A stretch of 64,000 nt of DNA, taken from Solenopsis invicta. Taxonomy: Eukaryota; Arthropoda; Insecta; Hymenoptera; Formicidae. The DNA is taken from assembly GCF_016802725.1 (NCBI RefSeq), contig NC_052679.1:13559463-13623462 (forward strand), given 5' to 3'. The translations under genes and the position numbers were made by a program. Under the pieces are notes generated by a model, which was given only the letters and a program-made list of their open reading frames with translations, was not told where the DNA came from and ran no database searches. This document shows positions 13,744 to 26,015 of the stretch, piece after piece. The first letter of the stretch is position 1, and the number at the start of each line of letters is the position of its first letter.

Positions 13744-15705
13744 TTTTACAGGTTACATTGTTGTAGTAATATTTAATAATTTAAAAATAAACTTAATCAT
13801 GAACAGACAAAAGTGATTCTTCACATGGATTGTTGGAAACCATTTTTCACGGAAAATCTCATTTATGCATCTATTTACTTTGATTGAGCCATTTGAAATA
13901 CATTTTAACTCATTTAAAATAATGATTAAAAGAAATATTTATCTAATATTTATTTTACATGAATATTTTAGGTTGAATAACAAATTAAAAATAAATCAGT
14001 ACAATTTTTTTTATACTTGAAAACTTGATTTAATTTATTATTGTATTATTAAATTTTTTCTTTCTATATGCGTTCTTATTTAAATGAATAACAGAAAAGT
14101 TATTTTAGATGTTATTCCACATATGTAAAAATCAGTAAATAACTTTACACATATGTATAATATTAAAGAAATGTTTTATAAAGAATAAATTATGAAGGAA
14201 GGAAACGGGTAGTGAAACACTACCTTACTATTTTTAAATCATTTTAAATATTTACACGATTCAATTTGTATCAACACCAGTTTAGTAAACAGAATTCTAT
14301 CAATCACTTAATAGATAGAAGTTTATTGCATATGATAATTTACAATAATTTACAATTTACTGAAGAGAGAAAAAAGAATGCGTTTGTGAAATAGCAGAGA
14401 GTCGTGAAATACTAACAACTAATGTTAAGAAAGGCACTTTCGACTATAAAAAATCATAAATTAATGATCTTTTGCAGATTTTACACACAAATATTTGCCA
14501 CAAAACAAAATTTTATGGAACACAATGTATAACAAAGGAGTATATAAGTTTAGCTGGATATACTTGCTAACAACTTTGTTTATAACAATATCAATCATAT
14601 AAATTTTCAACCAAAAATATATGTTTCAATCTTTCTATCAGGTCATCTTCAGTGTTCTACGTAAATTTTTAGAAAAACACATTATAATAATCGCATGTAA
14701 TCTATCTGAATTATATTACAATTATCAGAGGCGATCGTAAATGTACGAAGTATATTACAGAATGTACTTTAGCACGTAATGTTCTTTTGCTTTTAGTTCA
14801 AAATTCTCGGTTCAATCTTGCCACCATTTTTTTTTACAGTTTTCCTTGATGTTCAAAGCGCTGATTTTTTACAAATTTTGTTTACAATCGGCTGGGGTTA
14901 TCTCCCATGATACTGCTTTCTTCTTATATCCATTTGATTTTTTTTACTAAAAGATATTAATAGTTTTTTTCATGACAATTTGTATGACGTAATTTATATA
15001 ACAAAACATTGTTATTCATTAAAATTAAAAAAATAATGAAAAATGAAAACAACCATTGAACTAACACCATTATACAGTTAAGTGATTAAAAAAATGTCAC
15101 AATACCAAAATAATTTGACAATTGTCTTGAAAATATAATAATTGTCTAAAAATAAAGGACCTCTCTAAAAGTTTTATAAAATAACAGAACATTTTATAAA
15201 ATATATTTTATTTGAAAAAAGTTCTTTTTTAAATAATTTTTATTAAAAAAATTTCTTTTTAATTTTTTGTAAATGTTAATGAATTCTTTGATTAAAACAA
15301 TAACTTTTAAAACAAATTTTTTGTTGCTTTTATGCAAAGTCCACTATGATTTTGTAAAGTCGCAAGTAGTGTAACACACAATCAATTCAGAAATGAGAGA
15401 TACAAAACATCAAACTGAACAGAGAATATAAAGCCAAGTACTTTTATTTTGCTGTACATCATCTTTTACTATTTTCCTACACAAACGTATCACAAATAAC
15501 CGCTAAATCTTTTGTATTCTCAAGAATAATTATTTTATGAAAGTTACATGATTGAGTTATTACGTTGATAAATTAATTTAACTTACTATAATTTCGTTAA
15601 TATAAACATGTAAAAGATTGAAATCAACACATTAATCTCAGCAAAGCACATAACAAAGATATGTGCAAATTACCCGCACTCCTATTTTTATTTCTGCGGC
15701 GTAAA
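13744..15705. repeat. Direct-repeat block, left copy
   Basis: The segments 13744-13925 and 15405-15705 resemble 16386-16560 and 18005-18335 in the same orientation. Anchors: GGTTACATTG at 13751 against GGTTACAATG at 16391, and CTGCGGCGTA at 15694 against 18320. The offsets (2640 and 2626 bp) are nearly the same. The interiors do not align by eye. A further block, 14395-14520 plus 15170-15400, belongs to a different repeat also found at 61.3-63.8 kb. Confidence 0.45.
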
Positions 15706-16121
15706 CTCTTGCGAGATATGAAAACCCGAGCATAAATACCCTAAATCTTCACATCAGAAGAAGTCAAATTTCAGTTGTGCTAGTCGGTTAACATTTTATA
15801 ATTATTTGCATCACATGTGACATGATTTATCTTACTTGGACATCATGCTAAGAATAAAAATTATTCTCGGAAGTTGTAATTCTGATCTCACAAGTAAGTT
15901 TATGTAAAAATATGTTGCGTGCGCTGCATTGTAATTTTTATGATGTTTACAATTTTTTATCAGGTACAGGAAGATATCGATGAATGTGAATAATTAATAA
16001 ATACAAATGTAGAGAAAGTTGGCCGATACTAACATATCATTTTATTTTTGGATTATATTTCTTAAACAAAAGTAAAACTTCGGAAATATAAAACGTCTTC
16101 TATCACGCAATATAAACATTA

Positions 16122-16150
16122 CTATGATATATCATATAGATATATCATAG
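16122..16150. repeat. Short perfect palindrome
   Basis: Arms CTATGATATATC and GATATATCATAG pair perfectly across a 5-nt spacer. The sequence is AT-rich and may be chance. Confidence 0.6.
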
Positions 16151-16385
16151 CAATTTTTTTATCATTTATTTCAAATTTTGTAATAATTTTTTCGTGAGAT
16201 AAACAAAATAGATAGTAAAACTATTTCCTTTTTTCCTTCTCTTGAGTAATTTGTACAAAATACTTCAGTTAACCAGTTAATATGTAGGATAAAGATTCCT
16301 AGAAGTTTTTTACATTAGGTCTTTTACAATGTAAACCGTTTTCTTAACTTATACTTTATTAAGGCAAATATATATGGAAATTATT

Positions 16386-18335
16386 TTACAGGTTACAATG
16401 TCTCGTAGTAATAATTTAAGAATAAACTTAGCCATTGACTGCTAAAAGTGATAAATTCTATATATGGGTTTTTAGGAACTGCTTTTTACGGAAAATCACA
16501 TTGCATGCGTTTATTTATTTTATTGCAGCCATTTGATACATTTTGATAACTGCTTTCCGGTAGTGTTTAATCAGCTGTGTTTTATTATAAGCATAAAACG
16601 AATTATAGTGGCGTCATTCCGGTCAATACCGTAATACCGTACATTTATCTTATTAAATAGATAAATTCCTAATGCTATTCCTGCTTTCTATCCTGTATAG
16701 TTATTACTTATATATAGTCTGTATTATTGATAAGTATTCCAGTGAACGTTGCACTCTGATTTTCTTTAAATCGCATTATGAGAAAAACAGGAAAAAGAAA
16801 AATATAAATAAGTTTTAAATAAAATACAAATAACTGTTTTAAAACTCTATAAACACTATAAACATGTGGTACAATCTAATAGAAAACATTATTTATAATA
16901 TTCTTACTATTGTTTAAACTATGTTGGCAAAAAAATCATAAAAGTATTAATTTGTATTTAACGATTTTATAATATTTTTAGCTGTTTTTATATGAAAATA
17001 AACTGTTGATGTATGAAATAAGAATTTTTACTTTTTAATTATCTAAAGAGATCATGTTCTTTTCAGTACTAATAAAACGCAATGTTCAGTACAGAAAAAT
17101 AAAGAAGGCTCAAACGTCAATTATTAGAAACTTTATAATAATAAGTAGATAAACAAAACAATTTTTTGATTCAATTGTGATTTAATTTTGGTGGTATTAC
17201 AATTCGTGATTAGTGTTGCGACTGACTGTATTATAAAATATTAGAACTTATTTACGCTCTGTTATATCCTGAAATATAACTATAAACTCTAGATATATAT
17301 TCCAGAAGATAAATCAGGACTAACCACGAATCGATATACACTATACAGTGGTATTTGCCATTGCTGTATAAACATCTAATGATGATAAAATCGTAGAAGA
17401 TATTGCAGTCATCTATTTATGCGCCATAAATAGATGACTGCGATATCTCTTACAATCAGGGTAAAGTCGGTATATATGCCGTAGCTATCGAAAATTTAAT
17501 TTCACAAGTATTATTTACTATGTTTAAGGAAAATAAATTATGTCAATAAAAACTTCATACTGTTTACTATTATAAAAAAAAGTTAAATATAAAATTTTTT
17601 TTTTCTTATACTTGAAAAAGAAACTTAAAAAAACCCTTGCATCTTTGTCATATAGAAAAAGTGGCAGGATTTACGACTACTCATGTGTAAGATACACGGC
17701 ACATCGATTATTTACAAATAACATTTACAAATATGATATAAAATAACATAATGACATACAAAATGTGTTTACAAAGTTTATTAGGGAATAAAAACAGTAA
17801 ATATGTTTACAGAGTAATAATAATGCAATATTGAAGAAATTAATATGCACAGACATCAACAGAGTGCAGATATGTACGCATTGTGTTCTCAACATAGTGC
17901 TCAACATAGGGTAAGTGCTGCTTTCCAATCACGCAGTGTCTGTATTACGGCATAAATCCCGCTCGCTGAAAAGGCCGCATATCCTAAACAAGTGAAATAT
18001 ACAATATATCAAACTAAATAAAGAATACAAGAGCTATGCACTTGTATCTTGCTTGTATTTCATCCTTTACTATCGCTCTACATTTACATATCATAAAATA
18101 ATCATTATGCTTTTTATATTTTCTACAGTAATCATTTTACGTAGATGATAATACACGATCGCGCTACTTCTACATATAAAAATTAATTCTATTCACGATA
18201 TTTACGTTATTATTAGCAATAAAGAACTGTAATTACAATACAATACTAATATAGCATAAAGGCACATAACAAAGTGGTTGTGAGCAAACTATCTTTATTC
18301 CTTCTATTTTTTCTGACTGCTGCGGCGTACATCCC
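16386..18335. repeat. Direct-repeat block, right copy
   Basis: Partner of the block at 13744-15705. Its right part overlaps an element with inverted ends at 17457-18364. Confidence 0.45.
17398..17448. repeat. Long near-perfect hairpin
   Basis: Two 24-nt arms (centred on GCAGTCATCTATTTATG and its complement) pair with one mismatch around a 3-nt CGC loop. The sequence is not simple repeat. It lies 8 bp outside the left end of the element at 17457-18364. Confidence 0.85.
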
Positions 18336-18364
18336 CCCGCGGCGTAAATACCGACTTTACCCTA
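17457..18364. mobile_element. MITE-like element with CAGGGTAAAGTCGGTA ends
   Basis: The left end CAGGGTAAAGTCGGTATATA is mirrored by TACCGACTTTACCCTA at the right end, and GCCG/CGGC blocks continue the match. There is no coding capacity and no clear target duplication. Confidence 0.55.
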
Positions 18365-18369
18365 TGCGA

Positions 18370-20460
18370 TTGCGAGTTCGTAATATTTGTATAATCATCT
18401 ACTATACGATATCCGTATATCATTTAAAGAGAAATTTATGTTTCATAATTATTTAGTCATTTTTGATAATTTTATGTAGAATGTTATAATTTACACGATA
18501 TTTAAATTCTTGTAACTTGGATCCTAATTAAAATTTTTAGACTACAATTGGTATTTAAAAGTAATAATGTAGTCGGCGATGAGATATTGAGAAAAAATAT
18601 AAAGGTTCAAAGTAGAGCTACAAAAAGTTTGAGACTATTATCTTTATGTTGACAAATATTCAACAAACAAATGATTTTGTCTATCTTTTTTAGTAGCATA
18701 ATTTAATATTAATTATTATTTGAGTGATCTATAATAAAAGTTACAGATTCAAAAAGGTGACAAGTAGGTAAAAGAAATAAAAAAATTCCGCTTTTATTAT
18801 ATCAGCTTTTTTACATTTCAACGTTACTTCGATTTAAAGATTTTAGTATTAAAATTTTTATTATTCTTTACCTTTATAAGAATTAAAACGGATAAAATAA
18901 AAAAATCGTTTTTTTTTCGATGTACCGTTTCAAAACTTCAACTTATCATGTTTAATAAATAAAGTCTGCTTATAATCAGTATGGGGAAATATATCAACAT
19001 TTAATATCACACTTTATAATCCGTAGAGAAAATTATTGATTCTCTAGTTATAAGAGAATGCCATAATTCTTATGAAACGAGTCTCTTTGGATTAAGCATT
19101 TGTAAATGAGTGATAGCTCCGGGTACTGTCGGAGAAATATAAACGATCGTTATTCCCACGGTACGTACCGGTGTCTCGACGTACAAGTGAAGTCGTGACA
19201 CGGTAATGTTAATTCGCCAAGGAATTACATTGGCAAACGAATGCAAAGTTATGTCGGGCGCGATTCCAAGACGTATGCGGCGAAGTTGAATGTCCTGACA
19301 TCAACGGATGGATTAGTGCGACCCGTACTAATGTAATCGTATGCCTGGTGAATATTTCATGAAGCGCGGAAAAAAGAGATGACACCTGTTCGAAAACCGT
19401 TAGCGTACTCCTTTTGCTCGCCAACGATGGGTGGAGAGAGCAAAAGGACGTTTGGCGACTTATTTCGATGCAAATTTCGAAAAGAATGAACGTCATGTGA
19501 GCCGTAAATTTGGCAAGAATGGTATGCACATAAGTGCAGTCCAGAAATAAAAATCCAAGTCAATGTAACTATGCATTTAATGCTGTTATTTTAAAAGACT
19601 GTACTCAAGAAGAGCAGAAAACTTAAAGTAATATCAATTTGATGTCATATTGATCAAATTTATGTCATTTTTTAATCATAATTCGAACATAATTTGGTCA
19701 AAATAACGTCAAATTAACACATTTTGACTTTTCTGTTATCCTTAAATATTTCCTTCCATTTCTCTGATTAATTATTCATCTACTTTACAGTATATACAGA
19801 ACAACAAAGTAAATTGTGTAAAATGAAATTTTATAGATTCCTTAAAATGATAAAACAGCTCATATGCGTGCAATCTACTGCACTAATTTATTTCTGCGCG
19901 ATATTATTCCTGAACATGAATAGCGAGTAATATACAAAACTGACACAATTTCGAATAGCGCCGTATACACATGCAGTCAGAGATTCATGAAAATTTTGTC
20001 TCGGTCAATGTATCATGTGTTAGACGTGCACACCAATTCGCATTCGTAATACACGCGTATGCATACGAGCTTATTCAGATCCGGTTCACGCATACGTATA
20101 CCCCACTCGTGCGTCTTGTATCTTGGCAATCCGATTGCTTTGCGAATTCGCATAATAGTATATTACATGCGTTTGTGTTGCAAAACCAATTACACAAATC
20201 TATTGATTTAGCGATAGAAAATAGTTCGATTCATGCGTAATCTAAAAGAAATGTGATTTAAATATGTCATTTTATAAATTATATTTTAGAACGAAGTGAT
20301 TGAGAAGAAAAGGATTGAGTTAATGCGTTGTCTTGTCATTGTATGAAATTCAAGTTTTGTTTTATCAGGCTAGATCAGAAGAGTATCGTACCGTTAATTT
20401 TCATTTAATCTCATCTAATTATCGATTTCTGTCATCATGAGAGACGTTTTGATCTGTGCT
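18370..20460. other. Intergenic DNA, moderately GC-richer near 19.1-19.5 kb
   Basis: A 106-codon minus-strand frame at 19209-19529 has no recognisable domain and overlaps another frame; I do not call it a gene. The palindromic repeat at 19605-19745 is listed separately. Confidence 0.4.
19605..19745. mobile_element. Short palindromic MITE, copy A
   Basis: The ends contain CAGAAAA...TAAAGT and the inverse GACTTTTCTG. The body holds GATCAAATTT, TGTCATTTTTTAATCAT and TTTGGTCAAA. Related copies lie at 31232-31375 and 27428-27540, both inside the P element. Confidence 0.45.
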
Positions 20461-20479
20461 TATAATTGGATCTATCCTT

Positions 20480-20930
20480 TTCTACATCGAGAAAGTAAGG
20501 GTTGACCGACATTCATGATGAGACGACTGCGACAGACACGAAGGCAACAACAGCGGTAGCTGAAGAAGCGGTAACGGCGATGCGTTCGGCGGACCGCTAA
20601 CCGGTATGCGTGCGCTAACTCCTCGCCGTCTCGGGGCTCCGCAAAGAGCGGTTGGCTGATCATTTTGAAGAGGCAAGAGAGGGATAAAGACCGATGAGAG
20701 TAGAGACAGTGAGAAAGAAAAGAGAGAGAGAAGGAGGGAAAAGAAAGGGAAAAAGAAAGGAGCATAGAGAGGAGAGTGAAGTCGGTGATCCGCTGAAACG
20801 AAGTCTTTATCCGTACGTGCAAGAGAAAGAGGTGATGAGGAGAAAAGCGGCCAACGAAAGAACGAGGTAAAAATGAACGAACATAAGGAGATGAAGCAAA
20901 AGAAGAGATAAGAGAGAGAGAGGTGGTTCA
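20480..20930. repeat. Purine-rich (GA) tract
   Basis: The plus strand is strongly GA-biased from about 20665. The two long minus-strand frames here (about 116 and 151 codons, rich in Ser, Leu and Phe) are explained by this bias. Possibly promoter-proximal sequence of the GC-richer island. Confidence 0.6.
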
Positions 20931-20939
20931 AAAGCACGT

Positions 20940-22080
20940 GGGGATCTCAGGCACATTGCGTCCGGACCAGCGGCACGAAAATTTAGTAAGGCCTCCTTGC
21001 CTGTCGACCGACCACATTCTCTCCCCTCCCAATTTCCACAAGAACCTTATCCGCCCGGTTGTTTCGGCGCGGTCATTCTATTCGCACGCGTTTATATCGG
21101 TAAGCAGATCACGCAAGTGTGGATCGTAGATAATTTGTTCCTTCAATGCCTGCTCTTTTGCATCAGATGAAATATACTTTGCGATGTTAGGATTACTTGC
21201 ATTCAATACGAATTAATATTGATCCCAATTAATGTTTAGATAACTAGAAAATATTATAACGTTTTTTGTACGCTAATCATGTTCGATTAATATTCAATTG
21301 TTAAAAGATCTGTTTGTACATCATGAGAAATATATAAAAGAATTGTGTTTAATACTACTAGAGCAAAATGACATGGTGCTAGTTTAGTGCTTAATACAGC
21401 TGCCAGAGGTGAGACAATACATTAAACGTCAAAATTTATCATTTTGTATTTAGTCTTTAATATCTGTCGCAAGTTCGTAATGAATGCATTCTTGTCAATG
21501 GGAATTTCACAATTTATTGAAAACGTGAGTTTAAAAAATTTATTTAACTATTTAACCTATCTTCTTTAGCTTATAACTTATCTTTGTATGGTATACAATC
21601 TTTTCATATTTTATTATTAAGTTTTTTTGTATGAAGCTTTATTGTTGCTCTTTCATAACTGTAACTTTTGTATTAAAATTTAATACCTTACTTAAACAAT
21701 CTTGGGTAATATGACCTAGTGTATGCCATTTTGCCCAATATCTCAGAGCAAAAAATTACAGTTTTTGCTTATCAGTTATTTACAAAAATAATGGCAAGAT
21801 ACAAAAGTTCTTAAATATTATATTATATTAGCAAATTATGTTTAAGTTAAAGTATATTTAAACGTCTTCAGTAATCTTTAAACATTACAAAATAAAATTA
21901 AATTTAAAAAAAGTATGACATTTTAGGCATAATTTTCCTATATTGTATTACGTAATGATTGACGCTGTATCTAATAACTATATTGATACAATGAATTATA
22001 AATTTATTTCAGGGATTAATTATTATCATTATTTTATTTTATTAATGTATTTTTCAATTTTACATTCAATTTTAGAAAAG
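20940..22080. other. Part of GC-richer island, then AT-rich DNA
   Basis: From 20940 to 21130 the sequence is GC-richer and ends near TATATCG|GTAAGC, a plus-strand donor-like site at about 21099. No protein family is recognised. Nothing is seen from 21200 to 22080. Confidence 0.3.
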
Positions 22081-22156
22081 ATAACAATAAGCGCACAAGA
22101 TAATTAAGGAGGATCCGATCCACCAAGTAATAACAGTTCGCGATAGTAAGACTCAC

Positions 22157-22560
22157 CTTATAACTGCAGAGTGTGCGCGTAATCGCCACGTGTTAGCTGG
22201 AGCTCAACAGCTCCTCGTGCAGCATCCCGGCAGTCTTCTTATTATCTTATTACTTCGCTTGTCTTATTCCAAAAACTTTACTACGACGGATGTAGATGTC
22301 TTTATCTTTTTTTTTATCGGTTCGATATCGACCGTTAAGATGCTATATTGCCGGACGTTTATCGTTCACCGTCGTGTACACTACTAATGGTAAGATTTCT
22401 CGCGGAGTTGGCTGGATAAGTCGCTTGGTGCACTTAACACAATTCACCGGCGTCGTGACCTCCTTGCTGGCGTTTACCTTGGCGCGGTCGCGGTCGCGGT
22501 CATCGTGCGACTGCAACTTACGGGAACACGCCTGTATCTCAGTATAATCGCGAATGTCTC
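22157..22560 (-). other. Possible untranslated exon, minus strand
   Basis: On the minus strand the sequence TATAAG|GTGAGTC puts a donor-like site just left of 22157. The upstream sequence to about 22560 is GC-rich, with CpG-containing repeats such as GCGACCGCGACC. The acceptor or transcription start cannot be fixed. No protein is recognised in it. Confidence 0.2.
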
Positions 22561-22840
22561 GGCAGGAAAATATCCGAATGACTGCGTACGTAACGAAATA
22601 GTTTTAGTTTTTTTAAAATGTGTAGAAGACACTAGCAATCTTTTCTTTTAAACTACTTTATCTCCCTGCGTGATTAAATAAAACATTAATTTACAGGTGA
22701 TATAATTTTAGCGTTAGACATTGACGTTCGCACATCTGATTCTTGTTTCTTCTCTACTACACGCGTTACCACACCGAAGAGCTCGCGTTCCCGTTTGCGA
22801 CGAAGATGTTCCGCCGACTGATAACCTACCATCTACTTAC

Positions 22841-23231
22841 CTTCGCCGAGCGCCCCTAACGCGCCGAACTCCCTAACACGACAGGTGCTCCGTAGAAGGA
22901 GTGGGAATAAGAGGATGGTTTCGCGGAGGGGACAGAGATAGTACGTATCCATAGCGGCGGAGGTAACGACGGCAGAAGCAGCGACGGCGGCGGCAGCGAC
23001 GGTGGTGGTAGTGACGGCGGTGGCAGCGGTGGTAGCGGTAGCAGCAAGCAGCGGTGGCAGCGTCACGAGAAAGCGAAAAAACGACATCAAGACAGAGAAA
23101 GAGGAAGAACTGGACAACGTTGGCGGCAACGGCTGTGGTAGCGATGGCGATGACGATGGCGATGGCAGTGGTGGTGCCTGGACAGCCAAGCCGGACAGCC
23201 GAGCGGACCGAGAAGAAGAGGGCAACGACAT
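22841..23231 (-). other. Possible first coding or untranslated exon, minus strand
   Basis: A minus-strand frame starts at ATG 23231 and stays open to a strong donor-like sequence, GGCGAAG|GTAAGT (intron beginning at 22840). The peptide of about 130 residues is low-complexity: Ser/Pro-rich at first, a hydrophobic stretch near residues 45-65, then Ala/Thr/Val-rich from a GGC/GGT trinucleotide tract. The opposite strand is open for a similar length (to 23427), as expected of a trinucleotide-rich sequence, so coding is unproven. The clean donor is the best evidence. Confidence 0.28.
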
Positions 23232-23429
23232 TGCTTCGCGTCACTCGCGAGCTTCGATACATTTACCGAAAACTACGCCACTGCCATTGACGCCACTGTC
23301 GTTTCGTCGGCATTCTTCGGATCCCTTCAAAATCGATCAATCGCAGCCCCGTCCAAAGAATCTTCGTCGCTCGACGGCGTGCCTTCGCGAATGTGTGATA
23401 TTAGATCACGTGAGTGCACGTCACTAAGA

Positions 23430-24415
23430 TATAACGGAAAGATGCTGTTATCTTATGATCTTTCACCACTTTCAGAGAGCTTGCGTCCTAGATTCCAGAG
23501 AAAAACTTACATCTTTAACACATTGCATTACGTTACAGTTTTGGAGTTTGTGCTGCTCTATACACGGATATAAATGTTCCAATAACTATTCAACGTCAAT
23601 CATCTATTAAAGATTCTATGTTCGTTAGAACTTACTTACTACTTTTTACCAATGTTATTTCTTTCTAGTGATTAGTGTATTACGATCACATGAAGTGTAT
23701 AATAAAAAATTAGATACAGAGGTAAATATTTTTATTATTTGTCTCTTCGAGATTCTTGAATTATTTCGTGAATCAATTTTTTTCTACTTCTTATTAGCCT
23801 CATCATCATAATTATTTCATCTTTCTTACATTTTACTTTATTTAAAAAATTTTTTTCCGTTCCTTTTATTTGATAGTTTTTTAATCGTTTACCTTTTTCT
23901 TCAACTATACTTTAGATATAATCACGCATTACATCATTATTAGCTAACTTAGTTAACTTAACTGGTCAGTGTTGTCGCTATTCGCGATAAGTGTCCTCAC
24001 AACTAAAAAGAAAAAGAATATTTTCCGTTTTCACGATCGCGCTAAAAACTCGTGGTGCAGTCCCTTGCCAGTTCGCGCGTTCTGAGAAGGATCGAGGTCG
24101 CGGGATTGTCCACATAAACGCGTTCGTCTCGCGTCGTACGAGAGGCAGGGCAGACGGCTGATTCGATCTGATCTGAGGCGAGGCCACAGACGGATCGAGA
24201 AGCGACGAGGAAACGAAATAAGTTGAAGCGTTGTGCACTTAACGGCCCTAAAAGGCAGTAGTAGTTCTCTCTTTACTACCTAGTCTTTGCTACCGTTTCG
24301 TGCTTGAGAGTAGAATGCTCTGGCAAGATGCTCCAGATGTTTCTCACGTAATGTATGATTGCGTGACTTCGAGTTTCAAGAAGAATTCGAGTATAATCGA
24401 GTATAAGTCTAACTG
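23430..24415. other. No gene recognised; right edge of GC-richer island
   Basis: The part 24000-24300 is GC-richer with CpG but shows no recognisable protein. An upstream regulatory region for a minus-strand transcript would fit, but nothing in the sequence proves it. Confidence 0.35.
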
Positions 24416-25178
24416 TATAGGTGTGCGAATAGTTCGAATCGAATCCACTTTCGATTCAATTCGTTTTCAAATTAGAAAGATTCGAATTCGAATAATCGAG
24501 AATTTTTAATCATCTATAATTCGATTCCGAATTGATCGTATCTATTTTGTTGTTATTTTATTTGTATCTTCCACGAGACCAATTTTGTATCAGCGTGTAC
24601 TGGTTTTCATATCTGATTGTCGATTTCAAAACTTTTCCATCGTTTGTTTTTATAAACTGTTTAACATTTTATGTACACGATAAACAATCGTTTTCCTAAA
24701 TTTGTTTCAACATTTCATAAGTTTTTATTAGGATTTTATAGAATTTAAAGCAAAATTTGAAGTTTATATTTGCCTAATAAAGTGTATTAATGTATTATCA
24801 ATTCGATAGTAACATTATAAGTTGCACAATATGTATTCAATGCTTATTTATCAGTATAATAATACCTTCATATTTATTGTCTAGAATTCTAAATTTTTAT
24901 TTAATAATTATTTATCACATTTAATATTTTTAATTAATAAGTTATTTCCTAAAATTCTTACAAATTTTTTCTATTAAAAATTCAACATCATTAAAAATAC
25001 TTTACTACGTTTATTTAAATTATTTAATATAAATGTAGGAAAATTTGATTCAAATTATGGTGGTAGAATTCGATTCGATTCGAGGTGAAAACTTCAGATT
25101 CAATTCAATTCGATTTTGAACACGTCAAAGATTCCATTCGATTGGATTCGACTTCACAATGCTTTTCGCACACCTCTA
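24416..25178. mobile_element. TTCGA-rich element with GGTGTGCGAA ends
   Basis: The left end TATAGGTGTGCGAA and the reverse complement of the right end TAGAGGTGTGCGAA match over GGTGTGCGAA. Inside both ends are dense runs of GATTCGA/TCGAATC words. No transposase frame. The flanking 8-mers do not match well. The terminal sequence recalls hAT elements, but that is only a resemblance. Confidence 0.6.
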
Positions 25179-25776
25179 CATTACTCGGTTATCGTGACTT
25201 AATTTATTTTTTGCGAGTTTTCTACTATGTACAAAAAATGCTTGGTAAATGTAACAATGATATAGAAAATGGAACGTGCATACGATAGAATTTGTGCATA
25301 ATCGGCTAATTTAAAAGATTTTCGTTATCTTCGCATTTGTAATAAAATCATGAATTTATTTTATATTATCTTGACCGTTTATCGTTCTAAATAGAAATGA
25401 AAAAAATAACTTCATGCAAAAAACAGTATCGCGACGCTCTTTCATTCATCTTTGGTTTTTTTTTATTGAGCTTAGTATCTATAAATCACATTGATCCGAA
25501 TCATTGATCATTTAGACGCTTGTAACTCACAGACCATGTCCGGGAGCACTTTCGTTCGTACATCATGAAATATAGTCGCCTGTGTCCTCTTCTTTTGAAT
25601 TGGCGAATGTTCTTAACGTTGTTAGGTATATATCAATGGTTAATAAAGAAGTAACCTATTCTTTCAAAAGTAATATAAACAATTAATGTTGCGCGATATG
25701 ACGTATATTAATTAGCAGTACAGTTTAAAAAGAAACTGAAAATTTATTTTTTTCCAAGTATTTTTTTCTGAAGGTA

Positions 25777-26015
25777 GGGTCACTGCACCAGTCAATGAAC
25801 AAATAAAAAATTGGACCAGTCAATGAACAAACACAAAATAATTTAATACAATTACATTTTTAAATAAAAAATTACATTTTAATAAAATCCACATGAAAAT
25901 TAGATTTTAAAATATCAATTAATTTTGCAGTTTATTATTTTAAAGTCTTATTATTTTAATAGTTTTTCTAAACTGTCATTTATTGGCGACTATTCAGCGA
26001 CTGGTGCAACGACCC
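25777..26015. mobile_element. 239-bp MITE, TA flanked
   Basis: The ends GGGTCACTGCACCAGTC and (reverse complement) GGGTCGTTGCACCAGTC match with two differences. TA lies on both sides. The phrase ACCAGTCAATGAACAAA is repeated directly near the left end. No coding capacity. Confidence 0.75.

Noticed and set aside
19209..19563. 106- and 68-codon minus-strand frames
   Set aside because: No recognisable domain, no splice or start context, and they overlap each other in different frames.
20472..20937. Two overlapping minus-strand frames of 116 and 151 codons
   Set aside because: Composition is explained by the GA-rich plus strand; no domain and two frames open at once.
23002..23427. 141-codon plus-strand frame
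   Set aside because: Its listed start is GTG, no ATG precedes it in frame without a stop, and it overlaps equally open minus frames over a GGC/GGT tract. Kept only as part of the GC-rich island.
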